From the NCBI GenBank assembly GCA_036478895.1, contig JAZGEV010000141.1, forward strand, positions 1 through 43,241: a DNA stretch of 43,241 nucleotides. The letters run 5' to 3'. This document shows positions 31,818-39,024 of the stretch, one piece after another. Made by a program: the position numbers and the translations under genes. Every line of letters starts with the position of its first letter. The stretch's first letter is position 1. The notes beneath the pieces were generated by a model. The model had not been told where the DNA came from. It searched no databases and saw only the letters and a program-made list of their open reading frames with translations. Origin of the DNA: S010-17 sp036478895. GTDB lineage: Bacteria > Bacteroidota > Bacteroidia > Flavobacteriales > Flavobacteriaceae.

Positions 31818-32936
31818 ATGGAAGATAATAATAAAATACTTTGGATTGTAATGGCAGTCGTTTTAGCCGTTGTTGGAATTGAATATTTAATTGCCAAAAA
31901 AATGGGTAAAAATGTTTATAGATTTCAAAATACTATTTCCAATCTAACAATGGGCGCTTTTGATAGAGCTGCAGGTTTATTAATGGTACCATTTATTTAT
32001 TTTTGGTTTGATTTTTTATATAAAAATCTGGCCATTTTTACCATACCAGAAACTAAGTATTATTTTATAGGTGCAGTAATTATATCAGACTTTTTATGGT
32101 ACATTTATCATACAGCTGGTCATAAGATTAATCTTTTTTGGGGTGCACATATCATACATCATCAAAGTGAAGATTATAATTATACTGTTGCATTAAATTT
32201 AACACCTTTTCAAGTTGTGGTTCGTATTATGGTGTGGTCTGCCATGCCAATTTTAGGTTTTTCTGCATCGGTTGTTTTAGGAACGCATTTGGTCATAGGC
32301 TTATATCAATTTTTATTACACACAACACTTATTCCTAAATTAGGAATCATTGAAAAATTTATGGTAACACCATCGCATCATCGTGTTCATCACGGAAGTA
32401 ATGAGGAATATTTAGATAAAAATTTTGGTGGTATTTTTATTATTTGGGATCGATTTTTTGGAACATTTCAAGAAGAAATTGCACCCGTTGCTTTTGGTAT
32501 AACAAAAGACATTAATACCCGAGATTTTACACCATCTGTATTTCATTATTACCAAACTTTAATGCTTCAAACAAAGCAATTGCCAAATGTAAAAGAGAAA
32601 TTTTTACTATGGTTTAAAGGACCAGATTGGGTGCCAAATTCTGGTGCATTAAAAATACCTAAGAGATATATTGAAAAAGACACTTACAATTATAATAAGC
32701 TATCTAAACCTAACAGATTAATTATTGGATTTTCGGTGGTCTTTTTGTTTTTACTTTTAGCAGAAACCGCTTATATTATGAGTGATATTTCTGTTAATTA
32801 TGTGTATGGGTTAATTGGTTTTTTAATTTTAACCATGGTAATTATTGGCAGACGTTTGGAAAATAAAAATGTCCTTATTTTAGAATCTATAAAATATTTA
32901 GGTTTAGCCGTTTTGTTTTACTTAATTTATGTTTAG
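31818..32936 (+). CDS. Fatty acid hydroxylase/sterol desaturase family membrane protein
   Basis: Integral membrane di-iron enzyme of the fatty acid hydroxylase superfamily. The histidine clusters are complete: HTAGHKINLFWGAHIIHHQS (HxxxH and HxxHH, about residues 97-116), a single His in the next segment, and SHHRVHHGSNEEYLDKNFGG (HHxxHH, near 188-193). There are at least six hydrophobic helices, including a pair in the C-terminal extension (residues about 295-372). Substrate is unknown; relatives act on lipids including alkylglycerols. 372 residues. The GSCFA gene follows after 10 bp. Confidence 0.9.
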   Translation: MEDNNKILWIVMAVVLAVVGIEYLIAKKMGKNVYRFQNTISNLTMGAFDRAAGLLMVPFIYFWFDFLYKNLAIFTIPETKYYFIGAVIISDFLWYIYHTAGHKINLFWGAHIIHHQSEDYNYTVALNLTPFQVVVRIMVWSAMPILGFSASVVLGTHLVIGLYQFLLHTTLIPKLGIIEKFMVTPSHHRVHHGSNEEYLDKNFGGIFIIWDRFFGTFQEEIAPVAFGITKDINTRDFTPSVFHYYQTLMLQTKQLPNVKEKFLLWFKGPDWVPNSGALKIPKRYIEKDTYNYNKLSKPNRLIIGFSVVFLFLLLAETAYIMSDISVNYVYGLIGFLILTMVIIGRRLENKNVLILESIKYLGLAVLFYLIYV

Positions 32937-32946
32937 ATAATTAATT

Positions 32947-33879
32947 ATGACAAATTTTAGAACTGAAATAACGCTTAAAAAGCAAAATCACACTATTGAT
33001 TATAAAAGTTCTATTGTACTTATTGGTTCGTGTTTTACTCAAAATATTGGAGATAAATTAAATTATTTTAAGTTTAATACTACTATAAATCCGTTTGGCA
33101 TTTTGTTTCAACCTAGTGCCATTGAAAAATTTATATTATCCAGTATAAATGAGGTTGTTTATACCAATAATGATGTCATTTTTCACAACGAACGTTGGCA
33201 TTGTTTTGATGCGCATTCCAGCTTGAGTAATGCTAATAAAGACCATTTGTTAAACAATTTAAATGCAATTTTAAAACAAACAAAAATTGAGATTATAAAA
33301 GCCTCACATATTTTTATAACATTAGGCTCTTCTTGGGTTTATCGTTTTATAGAATCTGGAGAAGTAGTAGCCAATTGCCATAAAATTCAGCAAAAAAAAT
33401 TCAATAAGGAGTTGTTATCCATTCAAGAAATTCAAACCAATTTAAACAGTATAATTAACGCAATTAAGTCCGTAAATAAAGAAACAAACATTGTATTTAC
33501 GTTAAGTCCTGTGCGTCATTTAAAAGATGGTTTTTTGGAGAATAAGCAAAGTAAAGCACATTTGTTGTCAGCCATTTATCAAACCGAAGCAACTTATTTC
33601 CCTGCTTATGAAATAATGATGGACGATTTGCGAGATTATCGTTTTTATAAGAAAGATATGGTGCATCCAAACCAAATAGCCTTAGATTATATTTGGGATA
33701 AATTTATAACTACTTGGATAAGTACTCCGGCCGTAGAAACTATGGACGAAATAAATCAAATTCAAAAAGGCTTAGCACATAAACCTTTCAATGCTACATC
33801 TGAACAACACCATTGTTTTTTACGTGATTTGCAAATGAAGATGGACGATCTAGAAGATCGTTATGGCATTACTTTTTAA
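32947..33879 (+). CDS. GSCFA domain-containing protein
   Basis: 310-residue cytosolic protein of the GSCFA family, named for the motif seen here as IVLIGSCFTQNIGDKL (about residues 22-37); the family is a distant SGNH/GDSL-hydrolase relative whose activity is not known. Other fixed parts are NPFGILFQPSAIE, ITLGSSWVYRF near 120-130, FTLSPVRHLKDGF (the second block, typical HLK) and MVHPNQIALDYIWDKF near the end, which provides the His of an SGNH-like site. It follows the fatty acid hydroxylase by 10 bp and may act on a related lipid or glycan, which is inference. Confidence 0.9.
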   Translation: MTNFRTEITLKKQNHTIDYKSSIVLIGSCFTQNIGDKLNYFKFNTTINPFGILFQPSAIEKFILSSINEVVYTNNDVIFHNERWHCFDAHSSLSNANKDHLLNNLNAILKQTKIEIIKASHIFITLGSSWVYRFIESGEVVANCHKIQQKKFNKELLSIQEIQTNLNSIINAIKSVNKETNIVFTLSPVRHLKDGFLENKQSKAHLLSAIYQTEATYFPAYEIMMDDLRDYRFYKKDMVHPNQIALDYIWDKFITTWISTPAVETMDEINQIQKGLAHKPFNATSEQHHCFLRDLQMKMDDLEDRYGITF

Positions 33880-33898
33880 AAGCACTCTATCTATCAGT

Positions 33899-33949
33899 TA
33901 TTCTGAACACGCCTGTCATGAACTTTTTTCAATGGTTTCAGAATTTTTA
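33899..33949 (+). terminator. Imperfect repeat-derived terminator after the GSCFA gene
   Basis: ATTCTGAA (33900-33907) and TTCAGAAT (33937-33944) enclose an inner CATGAA/TTCAATG stem, followed by a short T-run. The outer arms are the same words as in the repeats at 37206-37281, so a dispersed repeat seems to serve as the transcript end. Confidence 0.5.
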
Positions 33950-34062
33950 CCTTTTATAATTCTAAAACCACACTATTGTTGCGTACAGTTTCTTAAATAA
34001 ATTCAGAAAGACGGTTTTAAATTTAAACATTTAGAATTATTCCTTATCTTGCAAACATTAAT

Positions 34063-34890
34063 ATGAAAAAAATCAAATTACTTTTTTTAGGATTTTCACT
34101 TTCCATTTTATTTGGAATACATTTTGGATGTGCTCAAAATGGAACAATTCCACCAAAACCAAAGTTAGAAACCAGTGTTTACGATTATGCTACGATATTA
34201 AACACCTATCAACTTAAATCATTAGAACAAAAGTTAATTAAATATAACGACACTACTTCTACTCAAATTGTGGTTGCAACAATCCGTTCTTTAGGCGGTA
34301 AAAACATTGCCATGTTTGCTACAGAATGGGCACATGAATGGGGAATTGGAGATGCCAAAAAAGACAATGGTGTATTTCTATTAATTGCCAAAGACGATAG
34401 AAAATTAACTATTAGAACAGGTTATGGTGTAGAGCATAAATTAACCGATGCTTATTCTAGACGTATTATAGAACAAGTTATAAAACCTGCCTTTAAACAA
34501 GGGAATTATTATAAGGGTATAGATGATGGCGTTACTTATATGATGAATGCTTTGAATGGTGAATTTCAAGGACAACCACAACATCAAAAAAGTAATGGAG
34601 AAAGCATTCCAATAGTATTCATTATCTTTTTTGTCATTATATTAATCTTAATTCTTTCCAACAGAAATAAAGGAAACCATCATAGAGGACATCGTAATAC
34701 GACTGGATCTATCTTAGAAACAATTATATTGAGTAATCAAGGTCGTGGTGGCTTTGGCGGCGGCGGTTTTGGTGGAAGTTCTGGAGGTTTTGGTGGCGGA
34801 AGTTCGGGCGGAAGCTTTGGCGGCGGTGGCTTTGGTGGCGGCTTTGGCGGAGGTGGTTTTGGTGGCGGTGGCGCAAGTGGCGGTTGGTAA
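34063..34890 (+). CDS. TPM-domain protein with membrane helix and Gly-rich tail (YgcG-like)
   Basis: Long TPM protein. The N-terminal signal (KLLFLGFSLSILFGIHFGC) could be a lipoprotein signal, with Cys near residue 23. The TPM domain covers about residues 35-170: VYDYATILNTYQLKSLEQKL, TQIVVATIRSLGGKNIAMFA, NGVFLLIAKDDRKLTIRTGY and AFKQGNYYKGIDDGV. A membrane helix (SIPIVFIIFFVIILILILSN) is near 183-202. The end is a Gly/Phe/Ser-rich run of GGGFGG type, standard for this family. In many Bacteroidota this protein follows lemA and the short TPM gene; here it lies about 8.5 kb away on the other strand. Confidence 0.88.
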   Translation: MKKIKLLFLGFSLSILFGIHFGCAQNGTIPPKPKLETSVYDYATILNTYQLKSLEQKLIKYNDTTSTQIVVATIRSLGGKNIAMFATEWAHEWGIGDAKKDNGVFLLIAKDDRKLTIRTGYGVEHKLTDAYSRRIIEQVIKPAFKQGNYYKGIDDGVTYMMNALNGEFQGQPQHQKSNGESIPIVFIIFFVIILILILSNRNKGNHHRGHRNTTGSILETIILSNQGRGGFGGGGFGGSSGGFGGGSSGGSFGGGGFGGGFGGGGFGGGGASGGW

Positions 34891-35004
34891 TTAACAACCT
34901 CTACCCAAAGGTACGAGATATTAATAAGAATTTCTTTTTTATTTCCACGCAGAGCATCGGAGAGTTACACCCAACAGACTACGCTAAAAAAACGTGGAGT
35001 TTCA

Positions 35005-36243
35005 CTAATTAAAAACCGATGCCAAATCTTTCCAAAAAGTGGGATACGATTTTTCTACAACCAAAGCATCTTTAATTTCTAAAGACATCAAAAGTGATAA
35101 TGGCGCAAATGCCATTGCCATTCTATGATCGTCATACGTTTCTATTTGGAAAACTTGATTCTTGATTTTTGCGTTTTGTGTCTTATTTTCTGTTTCACTA
35201 AGCAAATGAAAACTATCCTCAGTAATTTTAACTTTAGCACCCAATTTTTTGAGCTCTATTTTTAATGCTTCCAAGCGATCAGTTTCCTTAATTTTTAATG
35301 TATGTAAACCGATAATTTCACAAGAAACACTCAATCCAAAACAAGTTACAGCAACAGTTTGCGCAATATCGGGTGTTTTAATAAAATCGAATTTTACCTG
35401 TTGTTTTTGTTTGAAATTCGCTATTTTTTCTAGATAAATAGCATCCTTATTAAACGTAGTTTTCACACCAAAATGCGTATATATTTCTGCTAAAGCAGAA
35501 TCACCTTGACGACTATTTTTTTGAAAAGAACTTAGTTTTATTTTACCATTTTCACTTAACGCCACCAAACTGTAATAATACGATGCCGATGACCAATCGG
35601 ATTCTATTGTAATGGCAGTTGGTTTTATTACTTTTTTTGGTAAAACAGTAATGGTATTTTTATCCCAAGTTGTTTCAATACCAATTTTATTGAGAAATGA
35701 TATAGTCATTTCAATATAAGGTATCGATGTAATTTCTCCTTTCAATTCAATGTGTAAACCGTCTTTTAAAGATGGCGCAATAAGTAATAAAGCTGAAATG
35801 TATTGACTGCTTACATTACCTTGAATTCTCACTTTATTTTGGATTAATTCAACACCTTTTATTTGTATTGGTGGATAACCTTCTTTGTCCAAATAGGTAA
35901 TATCAGCTCCAAGCGACAACAAAGCATCCACTAATATTTTTATAGGACGATTTTGCATCCTTTCCGATCCAGTAAGCACTAAATTACATCCTTTTTTTAT
36001 AGAAAAATACGCTGTTAAAAAGCGCATGGCTGTACCAGCATGACCAATATCTATCGTTTTTTCTTTGCCAGATAAAGCCTTCGTTAAGACAATAGTATCG
36101 TGAGAATTAGACACATTTTCTAACCTTAAATCATCAAATATTTGCTGTAAAATCAATAAACGGTTCGATTCGCTTTTTGAGCCTGTGATGTTTATTGACG
36201 CATCAAATGCTAATTTTCCAATATTGTTTAAGGTCAAATTCAT
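35005..36243 (-). CDS. aroA: 3-phosphoshikimate 1-carboxyvinyltransferase (EPSP synthase)
   Basis: Sixth enzyme of the shikimate pathway; joins PEP to shikimate 3-phosphate. Visible: TGSKSESNRLLILQ (residues 20-33) with the Lys and Ser of the substrate site, IGHAGTAMRFLTAYF (usually GNAGTAMR; the Asn is His here), TGSERMQNRPI, GNVSSQYISALLL, ESDWSSASYYYS, TPDIAQTVAVTC, KIKETDRLEALK with catalytic Glu/Asp, and YDDHRMAMAFAP. Length of 412 residues is normal. It follows the pseudouridine synthase gene by 7 bp on the minus strand and converges with the TPM gene. Confidence 0.95.
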   Translation of the reverse strand: MNLTLNNIGKLAFDASINITGSKSESNRLLILQQIFDDLRLENVSNSHDTIVLTKALSGKEKTIDIGHAGTAMRFLTAYFSIKKGCNLVLTGSERMQNRPIKILVDALLSLGADITYLDKEGYPPIQIKGVELIQNKVRIQGNVSSQYISALLLIAPSLKDGLHIELKGEITSIPYIEMTISFLNKIGIETTWDKNTITVLPKKVIKPTAITIESDWSSASYYYSLVALSENGKIKLSSFQKNSRQGDSALAEIYTHFGVKTTFNKDAIYLEKIANFKQKQQVKFDFIKTPDIAQTVAVTCFGLSVSCEIIGLHTLKIKETDRLEALKIELKKLGAKVKITEDSFHLLSETENKTQNAKIKNQVFQIETYDDHRMAMAFAPLSLLMSLEIKDALVVEKSYPTFWKDLASVFN

Positions 36244-36250
36244 TAATCAA

Positions 36251-37171
36251 TTAAATCATTTTTAAATAATTAATTTCCTGTTTAGTTAGTGATCTATGGA
36301 AACCACGTGGTAAATTTTTCTTAGTTAAACCTGCAAAAATAACACGATCAAGTTTTACAACCTTGTAACCAAAATGAGCGAATATTTTACGTACAATTCT
36401 ATTTCTACCCGAGTGAATTTCAATACCAATTTCGGTTTTTGGTTGATTGTCTATATACGATACTTTATCAACGAATACCATTTTTCCTTCCAACACAAAA
36501 TTTTCTCCAATTTTATGTAAATCTTTCATGGATAATTTTTTATCTAAAGATGCGTGATATAATTTACGCACATTATGTTTTGGATGCGTTAATTTTTTAG
36601 TCATTTCACCATCATTAGTAAACAATAACAAGCCAGTTGTTGCTCTATCTAATCGTCCAACAGGATAAACACGTTCTTTAGTTGCGTTTACAATTAAATC
36701 CATTACGGTTTTTCTGCCACGCTCATCATCCATTGTGGTGATGTAGTTTTTTGGCTTATTTAGTAAAACATATTGCTTTTTTTCGGGTGTTAAAAGCTGA
36801 CCATCAAAACGAACAATATCATTGGCTTTCACTTTGTAACCCATTTCGGTAATTGTTTTTCCGTTAACCGATGCACTTCCAGCACCAATATACACATCTG
36901 CTTCTCTACGTGAACAAATACCTGCGTTGGCAATGTATTTATTCAAACGAATACCATCAGATGATTTTTTTGTATCGTCTTTAGTTTCAGACGGTTTTTT
37001 CTTGTAATGTTTAATCGTATTTGGGTTGATACGATAATTTCGATCCTTTGGGTTACCAAATTTTTTGTCTTTACCAGACGATGCATTTGATTTTGTAGGA
37101 TTACTTTTTGAGGTTTTTGATTTGCCTTTTGAGGCTTGTCGTCCTCGCGACGAGTTTTTGTTTTGTGACAT
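36251..37171 (-). CDS. RluB/RsuA-family 23S rRNA pseudouridine synthase with a basic N-terminal extension
   Basis: RNA pseudouridine synthase. Residues 1-70 are a low-complexity Lys/Ser/Asn/Gly extension (GRQASKGKSKTSKSNPTKSN) seen in flavobacterial members. The S4 RNA-binding domain follows (IRLNKYIANAGICSRREADV, about 73-92), then the catalytic domain with the active-site Asp in VYPVGRLDRATTGLLLFTND near 175. The next blocks are KLYHASLDKKL, IEIHSGRNRIVRKIFAHFGY and LDRVIFAGLTKKNLPRG, which fit RluB, RluE and RsuA; I favour an RluB-like large-subunit enzyme. 306 residues. It is followed closely by aroA. Confidence 0.88.
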   Translation of the reverse strand: MSQNKNSSRGRQASKGKSKTSKSNPTKSNASSGKDKKFGNPKDRNYRINPNTIKHYKKKPSETKDDTKKSSDGIRLNKYIANAGICSRREADVYIGAGSASVNGKTITEMGYKVKANDIVRFDGQLLTPEKKQYVLLNKPKNYITTMDDERGRKTVMDLIVNATKERVYPVGRLDRATTGLLLFTNDGEMTKKLTHPKHNVRKLYHASLDKKLSMKDLHKIGENFVLEGKMVFVDKVSYIDNQPKTEIGIEIHSGRNRIVRKIFAHFGYKVVKLDRVIFAGLTKKNLPRGFHRSLTKQEINYLKMI

Positions 37172-37205
37172 TTTTATTTTTATTAATTACGTTTATTATG
37201 AATTC

Positions 37206-37282
37206 TCATTCTGAACTGTTTTTTCTAAACGGTCATTCTGAATTTAATCTCTGAACGGTCATTCTGAACTTGTTTCAGAATC
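37206..37282. repeat. Triplicated TCATTCTGAA repeat with terminal hairpin
   Basis: TCATTCTGAA occurs at 37206-37215, 37233-37242 and 37259-37268, spaced 27 and 26 bp. The last unit forms the hairpin ATTCTGAA-CTTGT-TTCAGAAT (37261-37281). It belongs to a dispersed family found in many Bacteroidota genomes. It lies between the HIT gene and the pseudouridine synthase gene, both on the minus strand. Confidence 0.75.
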
Positions 37283-37300
37283 TTTTCTATAGCAAGCATA

Positions 37301-37699
37301 TTACATTAAAACAACACGCTCACTAATTTCCTTTGCTATTTTTACCATTTCTTCTTTAGAAAAACGTTCTTTTTTATTGAATTGAATGTCTTCCATAGCC
37401 TGTAATGGAATTAAATGTACGTGAACATGCGGTACTTCTAAACCAATAACACTCATTCCAATACGTTTACAAGGTATTGTTTTTTCTAAGGCTAACGCTA
37501 TTTTTTTGGAAAACGAAAACAAATCTGCATAAGTTTTATCATCCAAATCAAATACTTTATTCACTTCCTGTTTTGGAACAACCAATGTGTGTCCCTTTGC
37601 ATTGGGATTTACATCCAAAAAAGCGATAAAATTAGCATCTTCGGCAATTTTAAAACATGGAATTTCTCCATTTATTATTTTAGTAAATATGGAAGCCAT
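37301..37699 (-). CDS. HIT family nucleotide-binding protein
   Basis: Histidine-triad protein of the Hint branch, 132 residues; Hint proteins hydrolyse AMP-lysine-type phosphoramidates. Visible: MASIFTKIINGEIPCFKIAE (residues 1-20), FLDVNPNAKGHTLVVPKQEV (28-47) and the triad block GLEVPHVHVHLIPLQAMEDI (about 92-111) with His-x-His-x-His. The catalytic triad is complete. The ATG at 37699 overlaps the greA stop by one base (TAATG), so the pair is translationally coupled. Confidence 0.93.
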   Translation of the reverse strand: MASIFTKIINGEIPCFKIAEDANFIAFLDVNPNAKGHTLVVPKQEVNKVFDLDDKTYADLFSFSKKIALALEKTIPCKRIGMSVIGLEVPHVHVHLIPLQAMEDIQFNKKERFSKEEMVKIAKEISERVVLM

Positions 37700-38172
37700 T
37701 ATCTAGAAATATTTAAAATTTCTAATTTCATAATACCTACAGGCACTTGAATTTCTGCAATATCACCAACTTCTTTACCTAACAAACCTTTTCCGATAGG
37801 CGAATTTATTGAAATTTTACCTTCTTTAATATTAGTCATCGCATCAGCCACAAGCGTATATTCAAATTCTTTATTGGTTGTTAAATTTTTTAATTTCACT
37901 TTAGATAAAGCCAATACTTTGCTTAAATCCATATCAGATTCATCGATTAAACGGGCATTTGCAACCACATTTTTAAGTTTTGCAATTTTATATTCCAAGT
38001 GAGATTGTTCTTCTTTTGCAGCGTGGTACTCAGCATTCTCACTTAAATCACCTTTATCTCTTGCATCTGCAATGGCTTGCGTGATATTTGGTCTGTCAAC
38101 CATTTCTAGTTGTTCTAGCTCGGCTCTTATTTCAATTAATCCTGCTGCCGTATAGTATGATAGTTTACTCAT
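37699..38172 (-). CDS. greA: Transcription elongation factor GreA
   Basis: Binds the secondary channel of RNA polymerase and triggers cleavage of backtracked RNA. The N-terminal coiled coil carries the active tip DARDKGDLSENAEYHAAKEE (about residues 36-55), with Asp and Glu of the DxxE-type tip present. The C-terminal FKBP-like domain includes ALSKVKLKNLTTNKEFEYTL and the ending SPIGKGLLGKEVGDIAEIQV. 157 residues, normal. The HIT gene overlaps its stop. Its leader contains a strong hairpin right at the predicted transcription start. Confidence 0.95.
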   Translation of the reverse strand: MSKLSYYTAAGLIEIRAELEQLEMVDRPNITQAIADARDKGDLSENAEYHAAKEEQSHLEYKIAKLKNVVANARLIDESDMDLSKVLALSKVKLKNLTTNKEFEYTLVADAMTNIKEGKISINSPIGKGLLGKEVGDIAEIQVPVGIMKLEILNISR

Positions 38173-38192
38173 AATTCTTAATTTTAACCTAA

Positions 38193-38230
38193 AAATCTCA
38201 AGACTAATATTTCTTATTAGGCTGAGATTT
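38193..38230 (-). promoter_or_regulatory. greA 5'-leader hairpin, possible attenuator
   Basis: On the minus strand an 8-bp outer stem (AAATCTCA/TGAGATTT) and a 6-bp inner stem (CTAATA/TATTAG) stack with a small internal loop (2 and 3 bases) and 5-base apical loop. Five T follow the 3' arm, about 20 bases before the greA ATG at 38172. The predicted transcription start falls at the 5' edge of the stem. This is the layout of a leader terminator or a 5' stabilising stem. Confidence 0.6.
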
Positions 38231-38236
38231 AGGCGA

Positions 38237-38244
38237 CAAAGATA
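38237..38244 (-). promoter_or_regulatory. Predicted greA promoter -7 box
   Basis: The minus strand reads TATCTTTG (TAnnTTTG), placing the start of transcription at about 38230-38233, directly before the leader hairpin. Confidence 0.55.
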
Positions 38245-38412
38245 CGATATATTCTAATATTTTGCTCTAGAATACTAAAAAAGTGATTTTGGTACAAATT
38301 GGATGAAATTTTTAATAGACTTAAGACTACTGAAATAAATTCAGGATAAATTGCTATGCTTTAAGAGGCTAGAAACAAGACAGCATTATGACAGATAATC
38401 ATTTTTTAACAC

Positions 38413-38445
38413 AACCCTACTAGGGTTTTAAACCCTAGTAGGGTT
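38413..38445. repeat. 33-bp perfect palindrome built of two smaller palindromes
   Basis: Arm 38413-38428 (AACCCTACTAGGGTTT) is the exact reverse complement of 38430-38445, with one base between. Each arm is itself nearly palindromic (AACCCTA-C-TAGGGTT), so the DNA could form a cruciform or the RNA a double hairpin. It is in non-coding DNA, away from both gene starts. Confidence 0.85.
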
Positions 38446-38579
38446 AAATTTATTTTATGATTATACATTAAATTTGAGTCTTGTTTATTGATTCGAAAAG
38501 TAAAACAGCCTTTTTTTCTTCTCTAGAATACTCATACTAAAAGTTGTATTTTAGCGTTTTTAAAACAAGATTATTTGTT

Positions 38580-38990
38580 ATGAAACAGTTTTTTATTTTA
38601 GTTTTATTTTTGGGCTTATTCTCTTGCGATAGTGATGAAGTAGATACAACGTATTTACCCAATGTGTCTGTAAATGAAGAGGTTAATTTAAATTTACCAC
38701 AATTCCAAGATTTGTTAATTGGCGGTGGATTTGCATATGCAAATGGCGGCATAGAAGGTTTAATTATTTACAATACAGGTATTGGTTATGTAGCTTTTGA
38801 TCGTGCTTGTCCGCATATTCCATTACAGCAATGTTCTACAATGAGCGTAGATGGAATTTATATGGTGTGTCCGTGTGATGATAAGCGTTTTCAAATTAAT
38901 AATGGTGCGCCAGAAGATGGTACTATTCACCAATCTGCTCGGTTTTATAACGTGACTCAAAATGGCAATATTTTGGTGATTAGGAGTTAG
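38580..38990 (+). CDS. Rieske-like lipoprotein with an altered cluster site
   Basis: 136-residue lipoprotein: signal MKQFFILVLFLGLFSC with lipobox Cys at 16. The C-terminal part is a Rieske-type fold. The first ligand motif is intact (CPHIP, CxH), but the second reads MVCPCDDKRFQI, where a Rieske protein has CPCHGSxF: the second His ligand is Asp here. So either a modified cluster is bound or the site is lost. I use ATG 38580, because the upstream codons from 38544 would hide the signal peptide. No oxygenase or cytochrome partner is encoded nearby. purK follows 34 bp later. Confidence 0.82.
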   Translation: MKQFFILVLFLGLFSCDSDEVDTTYLPNVSVNEEVNLNLPQFQDLLIGGGFAYANGGIEGLIIYNTGIGYVAFDRACPHIPLQQCSTMSVDGIYMVCPCDDKRFQINNGAPEDGTIHQSARFYNVTQNGNILVIRS

Positions 38991-39012
38991 GTTTTCTATT
39001 ACTTTTTTTCCG

Positions 39013-39020
39013 TATTTTTG
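39013..39020 (+). promoter_or_regulatory. Predicted purK promoter -7 box (leaderless)
   Basis: TATTTTTG (TAnnTTTG) ends 4 bases before the purK ATG at 39025, so the mRNA should begin at or near the start codon. Confidence 0.5.
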
Positions 39021-39024
39021 CTAA

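Larger units (their letters stand above)
38173..38579. other. 407-bp intergenic region between greA and the Rieske-like gene
   Basis: Divergent promoter region. It holds the greA leader hairpin (38193-38230) and greA -7 box (38237-38244), a 33-bp perfect palindrome (38413-38445) and about 130 bp of A/T-rich sequence leading to the Rieske-like gene. I see no gene or known RNA in it. Confidence 0.8.

Noticed and set aside
34740..34887. GC-rich tandem repeat DNA
   Set aside because: It is the coding sequence of the Gly-rich tail of the TPM protein, normal for that family.
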